Below, one piece after another: positions 22,170 to 30,270 of a stretch of DNA of 64,000 bases (position 1 is the stretch's first letter; each line of letters opens with the position of its first letter). The notes under the pieces were generated by a model. It had not been told where the DNA came from, did no database searches, and worked only from the letters and a program-made list of their open reading frames with translations. This DNA is from CAYVQF01 sp964454015. Lineage in GTDB: Bacteria; Myxococcota_A; Bradymonadia; UBA4248. The DNA lies in assembly GCA_964454015.1 (NCBI GenBank), contig CAYVQF010000004.1, forward strand, positions 156,533 through 220,532, given 5' to 3'. The position numbers and the translations under genes were made by a program.

Positions 22170-25115
22170 ATGTCTACTGCGTCCCATAGGAAAGCGCGCC
22201 CCAGGTGGGCTAGGTCGGGCCTCGGTTGGCGGTGCTTCGTTGCGCTGCTGCCCCTGCTCTGGGCCGCCTCGTCTGCCGTGGCTGGCGCGCCGAGCGAGAC
22301 GACAGCGGAGGGGATGCGCTGTGTGCCCCTGTCGGGGGTGTGGCTCCAGGAGAGCGAGCCGCGCATGGCGGCGGTGTTGTGCCAAATCGGTGCGGGCTGT
22401 CCGCACTTCGTGACCTTCGTCGACGGCGCGCCAGCACAGGTGGCTTGGGTGCCCACGTCCCTGGACACGTGCGCGCTGCGTCCGGTGGGGAGCATCGGCC
22501 GTTTTGCCCTCTACTACGACGGCGAGGCTTTGATCGGAGTGGATGGGGAGACCTTGCAGGTGAGCTGGCAGATGGCCTTGGCCAAGGTGGGCGAGGTGGT
22601 GTGGCGTAGCCCAAGCTTGGCCCTGCTCAGTGATGAGCGCTTGGTGTTGTTGGGGGCTGGTGCCAAGGCGCCCACGCTGCTGCTGGACACGCCGGTCACG
22701 GCGCCGCTGCAGCTCATCGACCAGCCGGAGCGGGTGGTCCTGGTGGAGCGCGGCGGGCTGAAGTGGTGGCCGCGCGGCGCGGACGGGCGGCTGATGCCGG
22801 TGGAAGAGAACCCTTACCCGGAGCAACTGTCTTTGGGCGATTTCGCCGTGGATGGGCAAGGGATGGTGGTGTCGCCGCCCGAGAGTCAGCGGGTGATTTG
22901 GCTGCGCTTCGAGCCAGGCGAGCGCACGGGGCTGCGGCTCAACGTGACGGCGACGAGTCGCGGGGTGAGCGGGCTGCCTGAGCACGCCATGGCCATCGCG
23001 ACGGACACCCATGTGACCCGTCTGATCGGCCGCTGGGGCCGGCTGATGCAGAATCGCTATGAGGTGAAGTACTGGCGCCTGACGCCTGAAGACCGGGGTA
23101 CGCTGGCGTCGCCGCGTCCGCTGGTGATGGCCCGGGGGGACTACATCGCCATGGACGGTGGCTTGCGGGCGGCGCGGGCGGCCATTCTCGATGCGACAGG
23201 GACGACCTGGCGCCGGACCCATCTGCTGACTTACGACGCTCCCGGTTCCTTCGTCCACATGGGGACGCGTACCCTGCTGACCTTTCACCCCGGCGCCGAG
23301 GCGCCACTGCGTCTGTGGGATCTGGTCAGTGGTCAAGGGCAGGCGGCGCTGAGCGCCCAGACCTTGGCGGCGGCAGGCTTGGGCGTCGTGGACCAGGTGC
23401 AGGCGTGGCGCCCAGGCGATGAGCGCACCTTCTTGCTGCGCGACGCTGGGGGCGCTGGGATCGCCCTCGACCTGGAGACGTGGACGCTGTCGGCGGCAGC
23501 GACGCCCTTGCCGGGAGCCAAGATCGCGACAACCTTGGTGCCCGTGGGCGATGGCTGGCTTTTCACCTCGGTGGATGCCGCTGACGCGGTGGTGGGGTGG
23601 CGGCTTTTGACGCCGAGCGCGGGTGTCCAGACGCTGGCACCGCGCAGCGAAGTTCAGGACGCCCACTCGGAGGGCTTGCGCTGGTATGGCTATTGTCCAC
23701 CCAGTGGGGACTGTGTGCGCGCGCGGCCTGTCATGGTGCGGCCATCGGGCGATGATCGGGCCTGGTCGGAGCTTCCCTTGGTCGGCATCAGCGGGCAGCC
23801 GACGCCGCTTGCGGTGGCCATGACGCTGTTGGCCTTGGTGTTGGCGGTGGTGATCACCGTGTGGCGCACGGGCCGCGGGCGTAAGGGGCTGGTGGGACGG
23901 CAGGAGAAGCGCAACGAAGAGGTGTCCCTGGTGCTCGCCGTGGACCACAAGGGGCGGCGCTATGTGACTGAGCGCGACGCCGAAGGCTTTGTGCATCGCG
24001 GCTTGACCCAGCTCCCGTGGCGTCTTGGGCTGTCGGTGTTGCTGGGCGCGGGCGTCGCCTTTGGCTTGGGCTTCTCCAAGCTCATCGTTGAACCCCTTGG
24101 CCCAGCGTTGGTGTGGTGGGCGGCGCTGATCGTCCCGAGCGCGGTGATGAGCTGGCTGGTGCTGTCGTGGGGGGCGTGGAATCGCCTCTACTTGTTGCGC
24201 TTTGGTGATGCCACTGAGGGAGAGTGGTATGACACGGGGACGGCGCGCCAGTCCCTGTGCTACACCTTGCCCGATGGCCGCACCTTCCGGATGGGGCGGC
24301 GGCAGTGGACGACGGCGGACCTCGTGCCGGTGGTGCTTTACGATCCGCGGCGGCCACGTTTTTGTGCGCAGTACACGGGCAATGGGGTCTTGGCGATACA
24401 GACCCGGACGACCCACGGCAAGCTCTCGGGCAACGCCGTGACCCATGACCTCGGGTTGATGCTGCTGTCGCTGCTCGCCGTCGGGGCGGCGGCCGGGGTG
24501 ATCGCTTCTTCCTTTTTCCAAGCTTTCCCGGACGATCTGACGTCGTGGCACTTGGGCCGGATGGAGGCGCAGGCCCAGGCGCAACACCTCCCCTTCGCCG
24601 AGGTCTGCCTGGAGACCTGTGCGCGGGAGGGGGGGGCGACGTGCGCCGATCAGTGCCATCACCGCCAGCTTCATCTGATTTTCAAAGCCGCAGGCATCGC
24701 CTTCGAGAGAGACCCGGCGCTGCTTCCCAGCGATGTGGTGCGGGCGCAGCGGAGCCAAGTCGAGGCGGTGGTGGCCGAGCTCGCCGAGGCCGAGGGGCAC
24801 CATTGTGATGCGATGGCGACGAAGGTCGCGGCGAGCGCCGTGTGGAGTCAGGCTTTGGAGAGCGCTTTCCGCGAGGTCTATGGCCGGGAGGGCCACTTGG
24901 GCGATCCGGCCCTGGCGGCTGAGGAGCAGGCGCTGGCGGCGCTCGTAGAGGATCGCGTGTGGCCGCTGTGTGCGCCGCAGGAGGGCTGCGCGCGTGGCGA
25001 AGCGTGCCTCGCGCCACCGAAATGCAAGGGCGACACCCAGCTTCTGCGCGGGCAGCTCTGTGGACTCGCCGCGGCGACGCTGGGGATTGGGCCCGAGGCG
25101 GTGCCAGCGCCTTAG
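22170..25115 (+). CDS. Large membrane protein with extracytoplasmic propeller-like domain (unknown function)
   Basis: 981 residues; a GTG 3 bases upstream is an equal start candidate, with AGGAGG at 22149. A signal peptide (GLGWRCFVALLPLLWAASSAVAGA) leads into ~500 residues of repeated short beta strands with WxxP and LxxGxxG patterns, suggesting a propeller. Then come a transmembrane helix (~residues 550-570), two to three more at ~615-670, another at ~765-790, and a cysteine-rich tail (CLETCAREGGATCADQC and CAPQEGC...CLAPPKC). A DUF3592-like insert (YTLPDGRTFRMGRRQW...VVLYDPRRPRFC) lies between helices. I do not recognise the full architecture. The opposite-strand frame is Arg/His/Pro-rich and was judged a shadow. 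Confidence 0.8.
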   Translation: MSTASHRKARPRWARSGLGWRCFVALLPLLWAASSAVAGAPSETTAEGMRCVPLSGVWLQESEPRMAAVLCQIGAGCPHFVTFVDGAPAQVAWVPTSLDTCALRPVGSIGRFALYYDGEALIGVDGETLQVSWQMALAKVGEVVWRSPSLALLSDERLVLLGAGAKAPTLLLDTPVTAPLQLIDQPERVVLVERGGLKWWPRGADGRLMPVEENPYPEQLSLGDFAVDGQGMVVSPPESQRVIWLRFEPGERTGLRLNVTATSRGVSGLPEHAMAIATDTHVTRLIGRWGRLMQNRYEVKYWRLTPEDRGTLASPRPLVMARGDYIAMDGGLRAARAAILDATGTTWRRTHLLTYDAPGSFVHMGTRTLLTFHPGAEAPLRLWDLVSGQGQAALSAQTLAAAGLGVVDQVQAWRPGDERTFLLRDAGGAGIALDLETWTLSAAATPLPGAKIATTLVPVGDGWLFTSVDAADAVVGWRLLTPSAGVQTLAPRSEVQDAHSEGLRWYGYCPPSGDCVRARPVMVRPSGDDRAWSELPLVGISGQPTPLAVAMTLLALVLAVVITVWRTGRGRKGLVGRQEKRNEEVSLVLAVDHKGRRYVTERDAEGFVHRGLTQLPWRLGLSVLLGAGVAFGLGFSKLIVEPLGPALVWWAALIVPSAVMSWLVLSWGAWNRLYLLRFGDATEGEWYDTGTARQSLCYTLPDGRTFRMGRRQWTTADLVPVVLYDPRRPRFCAQYTGNGVLAIQTRTTHGKLSGNAVTHDLGLMLLSLLAVGAAAGVIASSFFQAFPDDLTSWHLGRMEAQAQAQHLPFAEVCLETCAREGGATCADQCHHRQLHLIFKAAGIAFERDPALLPSDVVRAQRSQVEAVVAELAEAEGHHCDAMATKVAASAVWSQALESAFREVYGREGHLGDPALAAEEQALAALVEDRVWPLCAPQEGCARGEACLAPPKCKGDTQLLRGQLCGLAAATLGIGPEAVPAP

Positions 25116-25149
25116 GGAGCGTGCGGGCCGATGCCGGGGCACAAAGGCA

Positions 25150-25179
25150 TTGTCAGGGCTGGCCCCCATCCTCTATAAA
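25150..25179 (+). promoter_or_regulatory. Good sigma70-type promoter
   Basis: TTGTCA (25150-25155) and TATAAA (25174-25179) with an 18-base spacer, each one mismatch from consensus, 40 bases upstream of the 171-residue membrane protein. Confidence 0.6.
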
Positions 25180-25220
25180 CGGGGTGGTGGGGGGCGGTTC
25201 AGAGAGCGAGGTGATAGCTT

Positions 25221-25736
25221 ATGCAGCAGTACAACGTGCAAAATATCAGAGAGAAATTCGAGGAGTACACCAGCAACCAAGAAATCGTCGCGGCAGCCGC
25301 CTGCTCCATGGGCGGTGCGCTGATCGTGCTGTTGTCGCTGGTGGGGTGGCTGGGGGGCGTGCAGTCCATTGCGCGCTCGGGCTATTCTTGGGGTGCCATC
25401 CTCATCTACTTGATGGTCATCCCTTTGGGGGTTGCGATTTGGCGCGGGATCTCCTTCGCCGCGTGGGCGGCGGCGGGGCTGATCATCTTTGACTTCGTCA
25501 TCGACATCATCGTCTCGTACGCGCGCTTCTCCGATTTCCCCGGTTGGGCCGTGGCCTTCAAGTTCATCCTCTTCTTTCTCGTCTTGCAGGTGGTGTGGCA
25601 GCGCGATGAGGAGGAGGAGGTAGAGGCCCCGGCGCCTGGCTACTATCAGGCGCCTCCGCAGCAACAGATGCCGCAGCAGGCGCCGCCGCCCGTGGTGGGG
25701 CGTCCCAGGCGCCAGGTCCCGGGCCCGCGTCGCTGA
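25221..25736 (+). CDS. Small four-helix membrane protein
   Basis: 171 residues. A short polar N-terminus (MQQYNVQNIREKFEEY) is followed by four hydrophobic segments between residues ~25 and 125, an acidic patch DEEEEVEAP and a Pro/Gln-rich cytoplasmic-type tail (YYQAPPQQQMPQQAPPP). I do not recognise a family. It has its own promoter (25150-25179) and an AGGTGATA ribosome-binding site. The convergent neighbour ends 6 bases away. Confidence 0.75.
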   Translation: MQQYNVQNIREKFEEYTSNQEIVAAAACSMGGALIVLLSLVGWLGGVQSIARSGYSWGAILIYLMVIPLGVAIWRGISFAAWAAAGLIIFDFVIDIIVSYARFSDFPGWAVAFKFILFFLVLQVVWQRDEEEEVEAPAPGYYQAPPQQQMPQQAPPPVVGRPRRQVPGPRR

Positions 25737-25742
25737 TGAAGG

Positions 25743-26267
25743 TCACCGTGGCGGCGCGGCGAGCGCGTCGAGGCTGAGCACGTGGTAGACTGGGGCGTAG
25801 GCTTCGACATAGGCCGGGCTGTGGGGAACGAGTGGGAAGCCCTCGCGATTCATGCGGGCGATGTAGGCTGCGAAATCGTGGGCGGACACGGGGCCGTCTT
25901 CCCACTGGCGCAAGAGTGAGCCCGCGAGGCCAAGCTCGGCGCTGAGTGGCGACGCGGCGTCGATGGCTGCCGCCGCCTGGGCCGCGGCAAAATAGCGGCG
26001 GAGATCACCACCGGCGCGGAGAAAGGGGCGCAGGTAGACCCGTGCCACTTGGCGCTGTGGGCAGAGCAGCTCCACGGGTTCCTCCCAGGGCTGCGGCTCG
26101 ACGCCGAGGGCTTGGGCGAGCTTGTGCAGGGGCAAGAAGCCTTCGTCGGGGAGGGGCGGCGGTGGGATGGTGCGCTGGTGGAGGAGTAGATAGAGATCCT
26201 GGGCTTCCATGTCGGGATAGCGCTCCGCGTGGTCTTGGAGCAGTTCCCACAGGTCAGATTCTGACAT
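25743..26267 (-). CDS. Hypothetical protein, partner of the MurC-like ligase
   Basis: 174-residue soluble protein with no recognised domain. The N-terminus MSESDLWELLQDHAERYPDM is helical; the middle has an Ala-rich helix (RRYFAAAQAAAAID) and the end a PHSPAYVEAYAPVYHVLSL segment. The start is 3 bases after the stop of the MurC-like ligase, so it is almost certainly co-transcribed with it. A role in the same process is inferred from this spacing only. Confidence 0.65.
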   Translation of the reverse strand: MSESDLWELLQDHAERYPDMEAQDLYLLLHQRTIPPPPLPDEGFLPLHKLAQALGVEPQPWEEPVELLCPQRQVARVYLRPFLRAGGDLRRYFAAAQAAAAIDAASPLSAELGLAGSLLRQWEDGPVSAHDFAAYIARMNREGFPLVPHSPAYVEAYAPVYHVLSLDALAAPPR

Positions 26268-26270
26268 GAC

Positions 26271-27689
26271 TCAAGCGCTCTCACAGTGTGCGGCACGCGC
26301 CGCGACGGCGGCGGCGGCGGTGGTAAAGAGCCCGCCGCCACCGAAGACGATGACGCCATCGCCGGCGACGAGCCGTTCTTGTAAGCCTTGGGCCAGCGCC
26401 GAGAGGTCGTCGTAGGGGGCCACGGCGTGGCCGCCGGCGGCGCAGACGGCGGCGGCCAGGGCGGTGCTGCTGATCTCAGGGCGTGTGGCTTCGCCGCCGG
26501 CGTCGAGGGGGGCCAAGTGGACGAGGTCTGCGGCGCCCAGGGCGGTGGCGAAGGCGTCCCAGTGGTAGGCGAGGAGGGAGTAGCGGAAAGGTTGAAAGAC
26601 CGCGTGGATGCGACCGGGGACGCGGGCGCGGAGGGCGCGGAGGTTGCCAGCGATGCAGGTGGGGTGGCTGGTGTAATCGGTGACGAAGAGGAAGGGGCCG
26701 AGGCGGCGCTCTTCGAAGCGGTCGACCAGGCCATCGTAGGTGGCGACGGCAGCTTGGATGGTGGCAAAGGGGACGCCGAGGGCCAGGGCCATGGCCGCGG
26801 CGGTGATGAGGTTGCGGGCGTTGAGATCGCCTTTGAGCGCCGGATGGAGGCGGCCCAGGGGCGCGGCGTCACGGGTGAGGGTGAAGGTGAGGCTGCCGTC
26901 GGGTTCGAGGTTGAGATCGCGGGCGTCGAGGAGGTGGGCGGCGTCCGTGTCCCCGTGCGGGTCCCAGCGACACAACGTCGTGGGTGGATCCAAAGGTGAG
27001 AGGCGCCGCAAGAGAAGTGTCATGCCCTCGCCGTCGCTGCCCAGGACGCAGTGGCCGCGGCCCCTGGCGCGCCAGCGCTGGTAGAGCACCTCGAAGGAGG
27101 TGGCGATGTCCGCGAGGGATGGGTAGACGTTGAGGTGATCGGCTTCGATGTTGTTGATGAGGAGGTGGCTGGGGTGGTGGCAGAGGTGGGTGCGGTCGGA
27201 CTCATCTACTTCGGCGACGAGGAAGTCGTCCTCTGGGAGGGCGAGGGCGGCGCAGTGATCGCTGCGTCGTGGCGCGCCGAGGACGAAGCTGACCCGGGCC
27301 CCGTGGGCCTCGAGCATGGCGATGAGGGCGGCGGCGCAGGTGCCCTTGCCGTGGGTGCCGCAGACGGCGATGCCCTGTGGGTGGGCGTTGACCCACCCGG
27401 CGAGGTAGGCGCCGCGGGAAGAGAGGGGGATGTCACGGGCGCGGGCGGCGCACACTTCGACGTTGTCTGGTGGGATGGCCGAGGAATAGACGACTTGGCC
27501 GATGTCCGGCGTGATGTGGCTGGCGGCGTGGTCGTGGAAGACGGTGGCGCCGGCAGCGCTGAGCGCGTCGAGGATGGGCGAGGGGCGTTGATCCGAGCCC
27601 GAGACGGTGACGCCCTTGGCGAGGGCGAAGCGCGCGAGGGCGTGCATGCCAGCGCCGCCGATGCCGACGAAGTGAACAGAGGCTTTCAT
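26271..27689 (-). CDS. Divergent Mur ligase (MurC/Mpl-like)
   Basis: 472 residues, ATG-dependent amide ligase of the Mur family: MurC joins L-alanine, Mpl a recycled tripeptide, to UDP-MurNAc. Seen: N-terminal Rossmann motif VHFVGIGGAGMHALA, ATP loop CGTHGKGTCAA near residue 105, LINNIEADHLNVY, LKGDLNARN, and C-terminal DYTSHPTCIAGNLRALRAR and VFQPFRYS. The start at 27689 is set by VHFVGIGG and a GAGG ribosome-binding site. Three family positions differ: GKTT is GKGT, the HHP motif after DY is SHP, and FQPHR is FQPFR. No other dcw genes are nearby, so this is likely a specialised paralog rather than the housekeeping MurC. Confidence 0.82.
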   Translation of the reverse strand: MKASVHFVGIGGAGMHALARFALAKGVTVSGSDQRPSPILDALSAAGATVFHDHAASHITPDIGQVVYSSAIPPDNVEVCAARARDIPLSSRGAYLAGWVNAHPQGIAVCGTHGKGTCAAALIAMLEAHGARVSFVLGAPRRSDHCAALALPEDDFLVAEVDESDRTHLCHHPSHLLINNIEADHLNVYPSLADIATSFEVLYQRWRARGRGHCVLGSDGEGMTLLLRRLSPLDPPTTLCRWDPHGDTDAAHLLDARDLNLEPDGSLTFTLTRDAAPLGRLHPALKGDLNARNLITAAAMALALGVPFATIQAAVATYDGLVDRFEERRLGPFLFVTDYTSHPTCIAGNLRALRARVPGRIHAVFQPFRYSLLAYHWDAFATALGAADLVHLAPLDAGGEATRPEISSTALAAAVCAAGGHAVAPYDDLSALAQGLQERLVAGDGVIVFGGGGLFTTAAAAVAARAAHCESA

Positions 27690-27783
27690 GGGTTGGCCTC
27701 GAGGTGCAGGCCAGTGGCCTGCGCGTTGGGTGGCGCCACGAGAGGCGCGGCGCGACGTTTGCCAAGGCGCTTGCGCAGCGGGG

Positions 27784-29810
27784 TCAGTCGGTGACGGTGA
27801 AGGGGACCATGCGGGTGGGATCGAAGAGCCCGTTGTCATCGGGATCGCAGTAGATCCAGGTGGCGCCGCCGTCGCCCGAGAAGCGGTAGACGAGGGCATA
27901 GATGCCTGTGGTGGCGATGGTCAAGGTGCGGGCGTACTCGTTGTTGTTGTCGCTGGTGTGGCCCGTGTTGTAGTTGGCGGCGGCCCAGGTGAAGACGCCG
28001 GTGGTGTCGTCACGGGGATCTTCGTTGTCGGGGCCGTAGCCGAGCTGGGCGAGGATACCCGGGCAATAGGTGCCATTCTCGCTACAGTTCTCGACGTAGA
28101 CGCGGCCAAAGAAGGGGACGCTCTCGGCGCCTGCGACAGCGGTCAGGTTTTCGGGATCTTTGTCCTGGGTGGGGTACTGGAAAATGCACCAGCCCACGGT
28201 CTTGTCGGCGACGCTGAGGGTGCCGGTCTCGTCGACGCTAAAGGCGGTGTCGGGGTTGCTGTCGCAATAGGTCCACTCGCCGCTGTCATCGACGGCGAAG
28301 CGGAAAGCGTAGCGGTAGTCGCCGTCGGCCGTGGGGACCAAGATGCCGCTGTACTCATCGTTGGCGGAGGTGGTGTGGGCGGCGTTGTAGGTGGCCGCGG
28401 TCCAGGTGTAGGTGCTGGGGTCGGTGCTGGGGTCGGCGGTGTCGGGGCCGAAGCCGATCTCGGCTTGGACGCGCGGGCACTGGGTGCCGCCGCCGGTGCA
28501 GCCGTCCACCAAGACTTGGGCGTAGATGGGGGTGGTGGCGACGGTCTTGACGGTGGAGGTCTGGAGGGGGCCCTGGAGTCTGCACCAAGAGACGCCCGGG
28601 GTGACGGGATCGCCGACCTCGACCACGCCGAGCTCCGTGAGTTGGACGCCGTTGTCCGAGCCGTCGAGGTCGCAGTAGGTCCAGCTCTGGCCGTTGTCGA
28701 CGGAGAAGCGATAGGCGTAAGCGTAGGTGCCGTTGGTGTTGATGTTCAGATTGCTCACGTACTCGCTGTTGTTGTCCTCTTCTTCGCGGGCGTTGAAGGT
28801 GGCGTCGCGCCAGTCGAAGATGTCGGGTTGCACCTGCGGGTTGCGGCCTTGGGGGCCGTGGCCGAGTTGGGCGCGCACGGCGGCACAGGTCTGCTCGCCT
28901 TCAGTGCAGCCGGGGACGTAGACCCGGCCGAAGATCGCTTCGGTGTCTTCGCTGACGCCGGTGGCGGTGCTGGGCGGGTATTGCAGGTTACACCACATGA
29001 CGTGGAGGGTGTCCTCAGCGACGTTGAGGGTGCCGGCGCTCTCAGGCTGGAAGCCGTTGTCCGAGCCGTCGAGGTCGCAGTACATCCAGCTTTGGCCGTT
29101 GTCGGCGGAGAAGCGGTAGGCGTAGGCGTAGGTGCCGGGGCTGGCGACGGTGAGGGAGGCCATGTGCTCGTCGTTGTTGTCCGCCGTGTGGGCCGGGTTG
29201 AGGTTGGCCCGTTTCCACTGGAAGGCATTGGGCTCTGCCGCGGCGTTCACCCCTTGGGGGCCATAGCCGAGATCGCCGATGATTTGCTGGCACTGCTGCT
29301 CGCCTTCGGTGCAGTCTTGGGCAAAGACCCGGCCGAAGATCATCTCGGTCTCGGCGCCGGGCGCGGCGTTGGTGCTGGGGGGCCAGTGGAGGGAGCACCA
29401 GCCGACGGAGGTCACGTCGGTGGCGACGGTGAGCTGACCCATTTGGTCAGCCTGGAAGCCATCGGCCGAGCCGCCGAGGTCGCAGTAGGTCCAGGAGTTG
29501 CCGCCGTTGACGCTGAAGCGATAGACGTAGGCGTAGCTGCCTTCGGCGCTGGGGGTGATGGTGGCCATGTACTCGTCTTCGTCGTCATCGGTGTGGGCCG
29601 GGTTGTAGCTGGCCCCGGTCCAGGTGAAGCCCGTCGGGTTGGTCTCGGGGTTGACCGAGGTGGGGCCCCAGCCGAGCTCACCGAGGACGGTGGCGCATTG
29701 TTGTCCGCCATCGGTGCAGCCGCCTTCCCAGATGCGGCCAAAGATGGGCTCGGTGCTCTGTCCCGGTGCCACGCGCGTCGAGGCGGGCCAGTGCAGCTTG
29801 CACCAGTCGA
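27784..29810 (-). repeat. Five tandem ~400-base coding repeats
   Basis: The five modules begin at about 29806, 29405, 29003, 28593 and 28195 on the minus strand. Blocks encoding YRFS-NGQSWTYCDLDGSDNG are nearly identical between repeats 2 and 3 (around 29055-29115 and 28655-28710), pointing to recent duplication or gene conversion; repeats 4 and 5 are more diverged. Confidence 0.8.
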
Positions 29811-30243
29811 CTTCTTCTGCGACGGCGGCGCGGTACTCGAAGGCGTCGGCTTTGGTCACGCTCTCGCCCGAGGGGTTGGTGACGATGATGGCGACCTTGC
29901 CGGGTCCCGTCGCGGCTGGCGAGGTGGCTTCGAGCTGGGTGGCGCCGATGAGCCTGACGTTGGCCCCAGGGTTGTCTCCAAAATGGACCGTGGCGCCGTT
30001 GATGAAGTTGCGCCCGTGAATGGTCACCACGGTGCCGCCCGCCACTGGGCCCGCGATGGGGGAGATGGCCGAGACGAAGAGCTCTGTGGGGTTGACCGTC
30101 TCTTCGTCGATGACGTCATTGGGCGGCAACTCGCTGAGGTCGAGATTCTTCTTGGGGGGATCGTCGTCACAGGCGGTGGCAAAGATCCACGCCAGGGCCG
30201 ATACGGCGATGAGGCAGCGGGTGAGAGAGTCGTGGCAACGCAT
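27784..30243 (-). CDS. TIG-domain lipoprotein with five tandem ~130-residue modules
   Basis: 819 residues. Signal peptide ending FATAC with DDDPP after the Cys, then a short acidic linker, an IPT/TIG Ig-like domain (ISPIAGPVAGGTVVTIHGRNF...GKVAIIVTNPSGES, ~residues 55-140), and five repeats starting WC(K/S/N/R/I)(L/F)(H/Q). Each repeat has an FGR-V-GC segment, LG-GP, an AxYN-AHT-N(D/N)EY stretch and YRFS-NG-SWTYCD. The ATG at 30243 is chosen since AAGGAG lies just upstream; a TTG at 30258 is in frame. It is the last gene after two amylases, a debranching enzyme and a porin-like barrel, so carbohydrate binding at the cell surface is a reasonable inference, not shown. Confidence 0.82.
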   Translation of the reverse strand: MRCHDSLTRCLIAVSALAWIFATACDDDPPKKNLDLSELPPNDVIDEETVNPTELFVSAISPIAGPVAGGTVVTIHGRNFINGATVHFGDNPGANVRLIGATQLEATSPAATGPGKVAIIVTNPSGESVTKADAFEYRAAVAEEVDWCKLHWPASTRVAPGQSTEPIFGRIWEGGCTDGGQQCATVLGELGWGPTSVNPETNPTGFTWTGASYNPAHTDDDEDEYMATITPSAEGSYAYVYRFSVNGGNSWTYCDLGGSADGFQADQMGQLTVATDVTSVGWCSLHWPPSTNAAPGAETEMIFGRVFAQDCTEGEQQCQQIIGDLGYGPQGVNAAAEPNAFQWKRANLNPAHTADNNDEHMASLTVASPGTYAYAYRFSADNGQSWMYCDLDGSDNGFQPESAGTLNVAEDTLHVMWCNLQYPPSTATGVSEDTEAIFGRVYVPGCTEGEQTCAAVRAQLGHGPQGRNPQVQPDIFDWRDATFNAREEEDNNSEYVSNLNINTNGTYAYAYRFSVDNGQSWTYCDLDGSDNGVQLTELGVVEVGDPVTPGVSWCRLQGPLQTSTVKTVATTPIYAQVLVDGCTGGGTQCPRVQAEIGFGPDTADPSTDPSTYTWTAATYNAAHTTSANDEYSGILVPTADGDYRYAFRFAVDDSGEWTYCDSNPDTAFSVDETGTLSVADKTVGWCIFQYPTQDKDPENLTAVAGAESVPFFGRVYVENCSENGTYCPGILAQLGYGPDNEDPRDDTTGVFTWAAANYNTGHTSDNNNEYARTLTIATTGIYALVYRFSGDGGATWIYCDPDDNGLFDPTRMVPFTVTD

Positions 30244-30270
30244 GGTCGTCTCCTTCAATGGACAAGGTCG

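Noticed and set aside
22104..25169. Minus-strand open frame of 1021 codons opposite the propeller membrane protein
   Set aside because: Arg/His/Pro/Gln-rich with no domains; the plus-strand frame has signal peptide, helices and normal composition. A GC-rich shadow.
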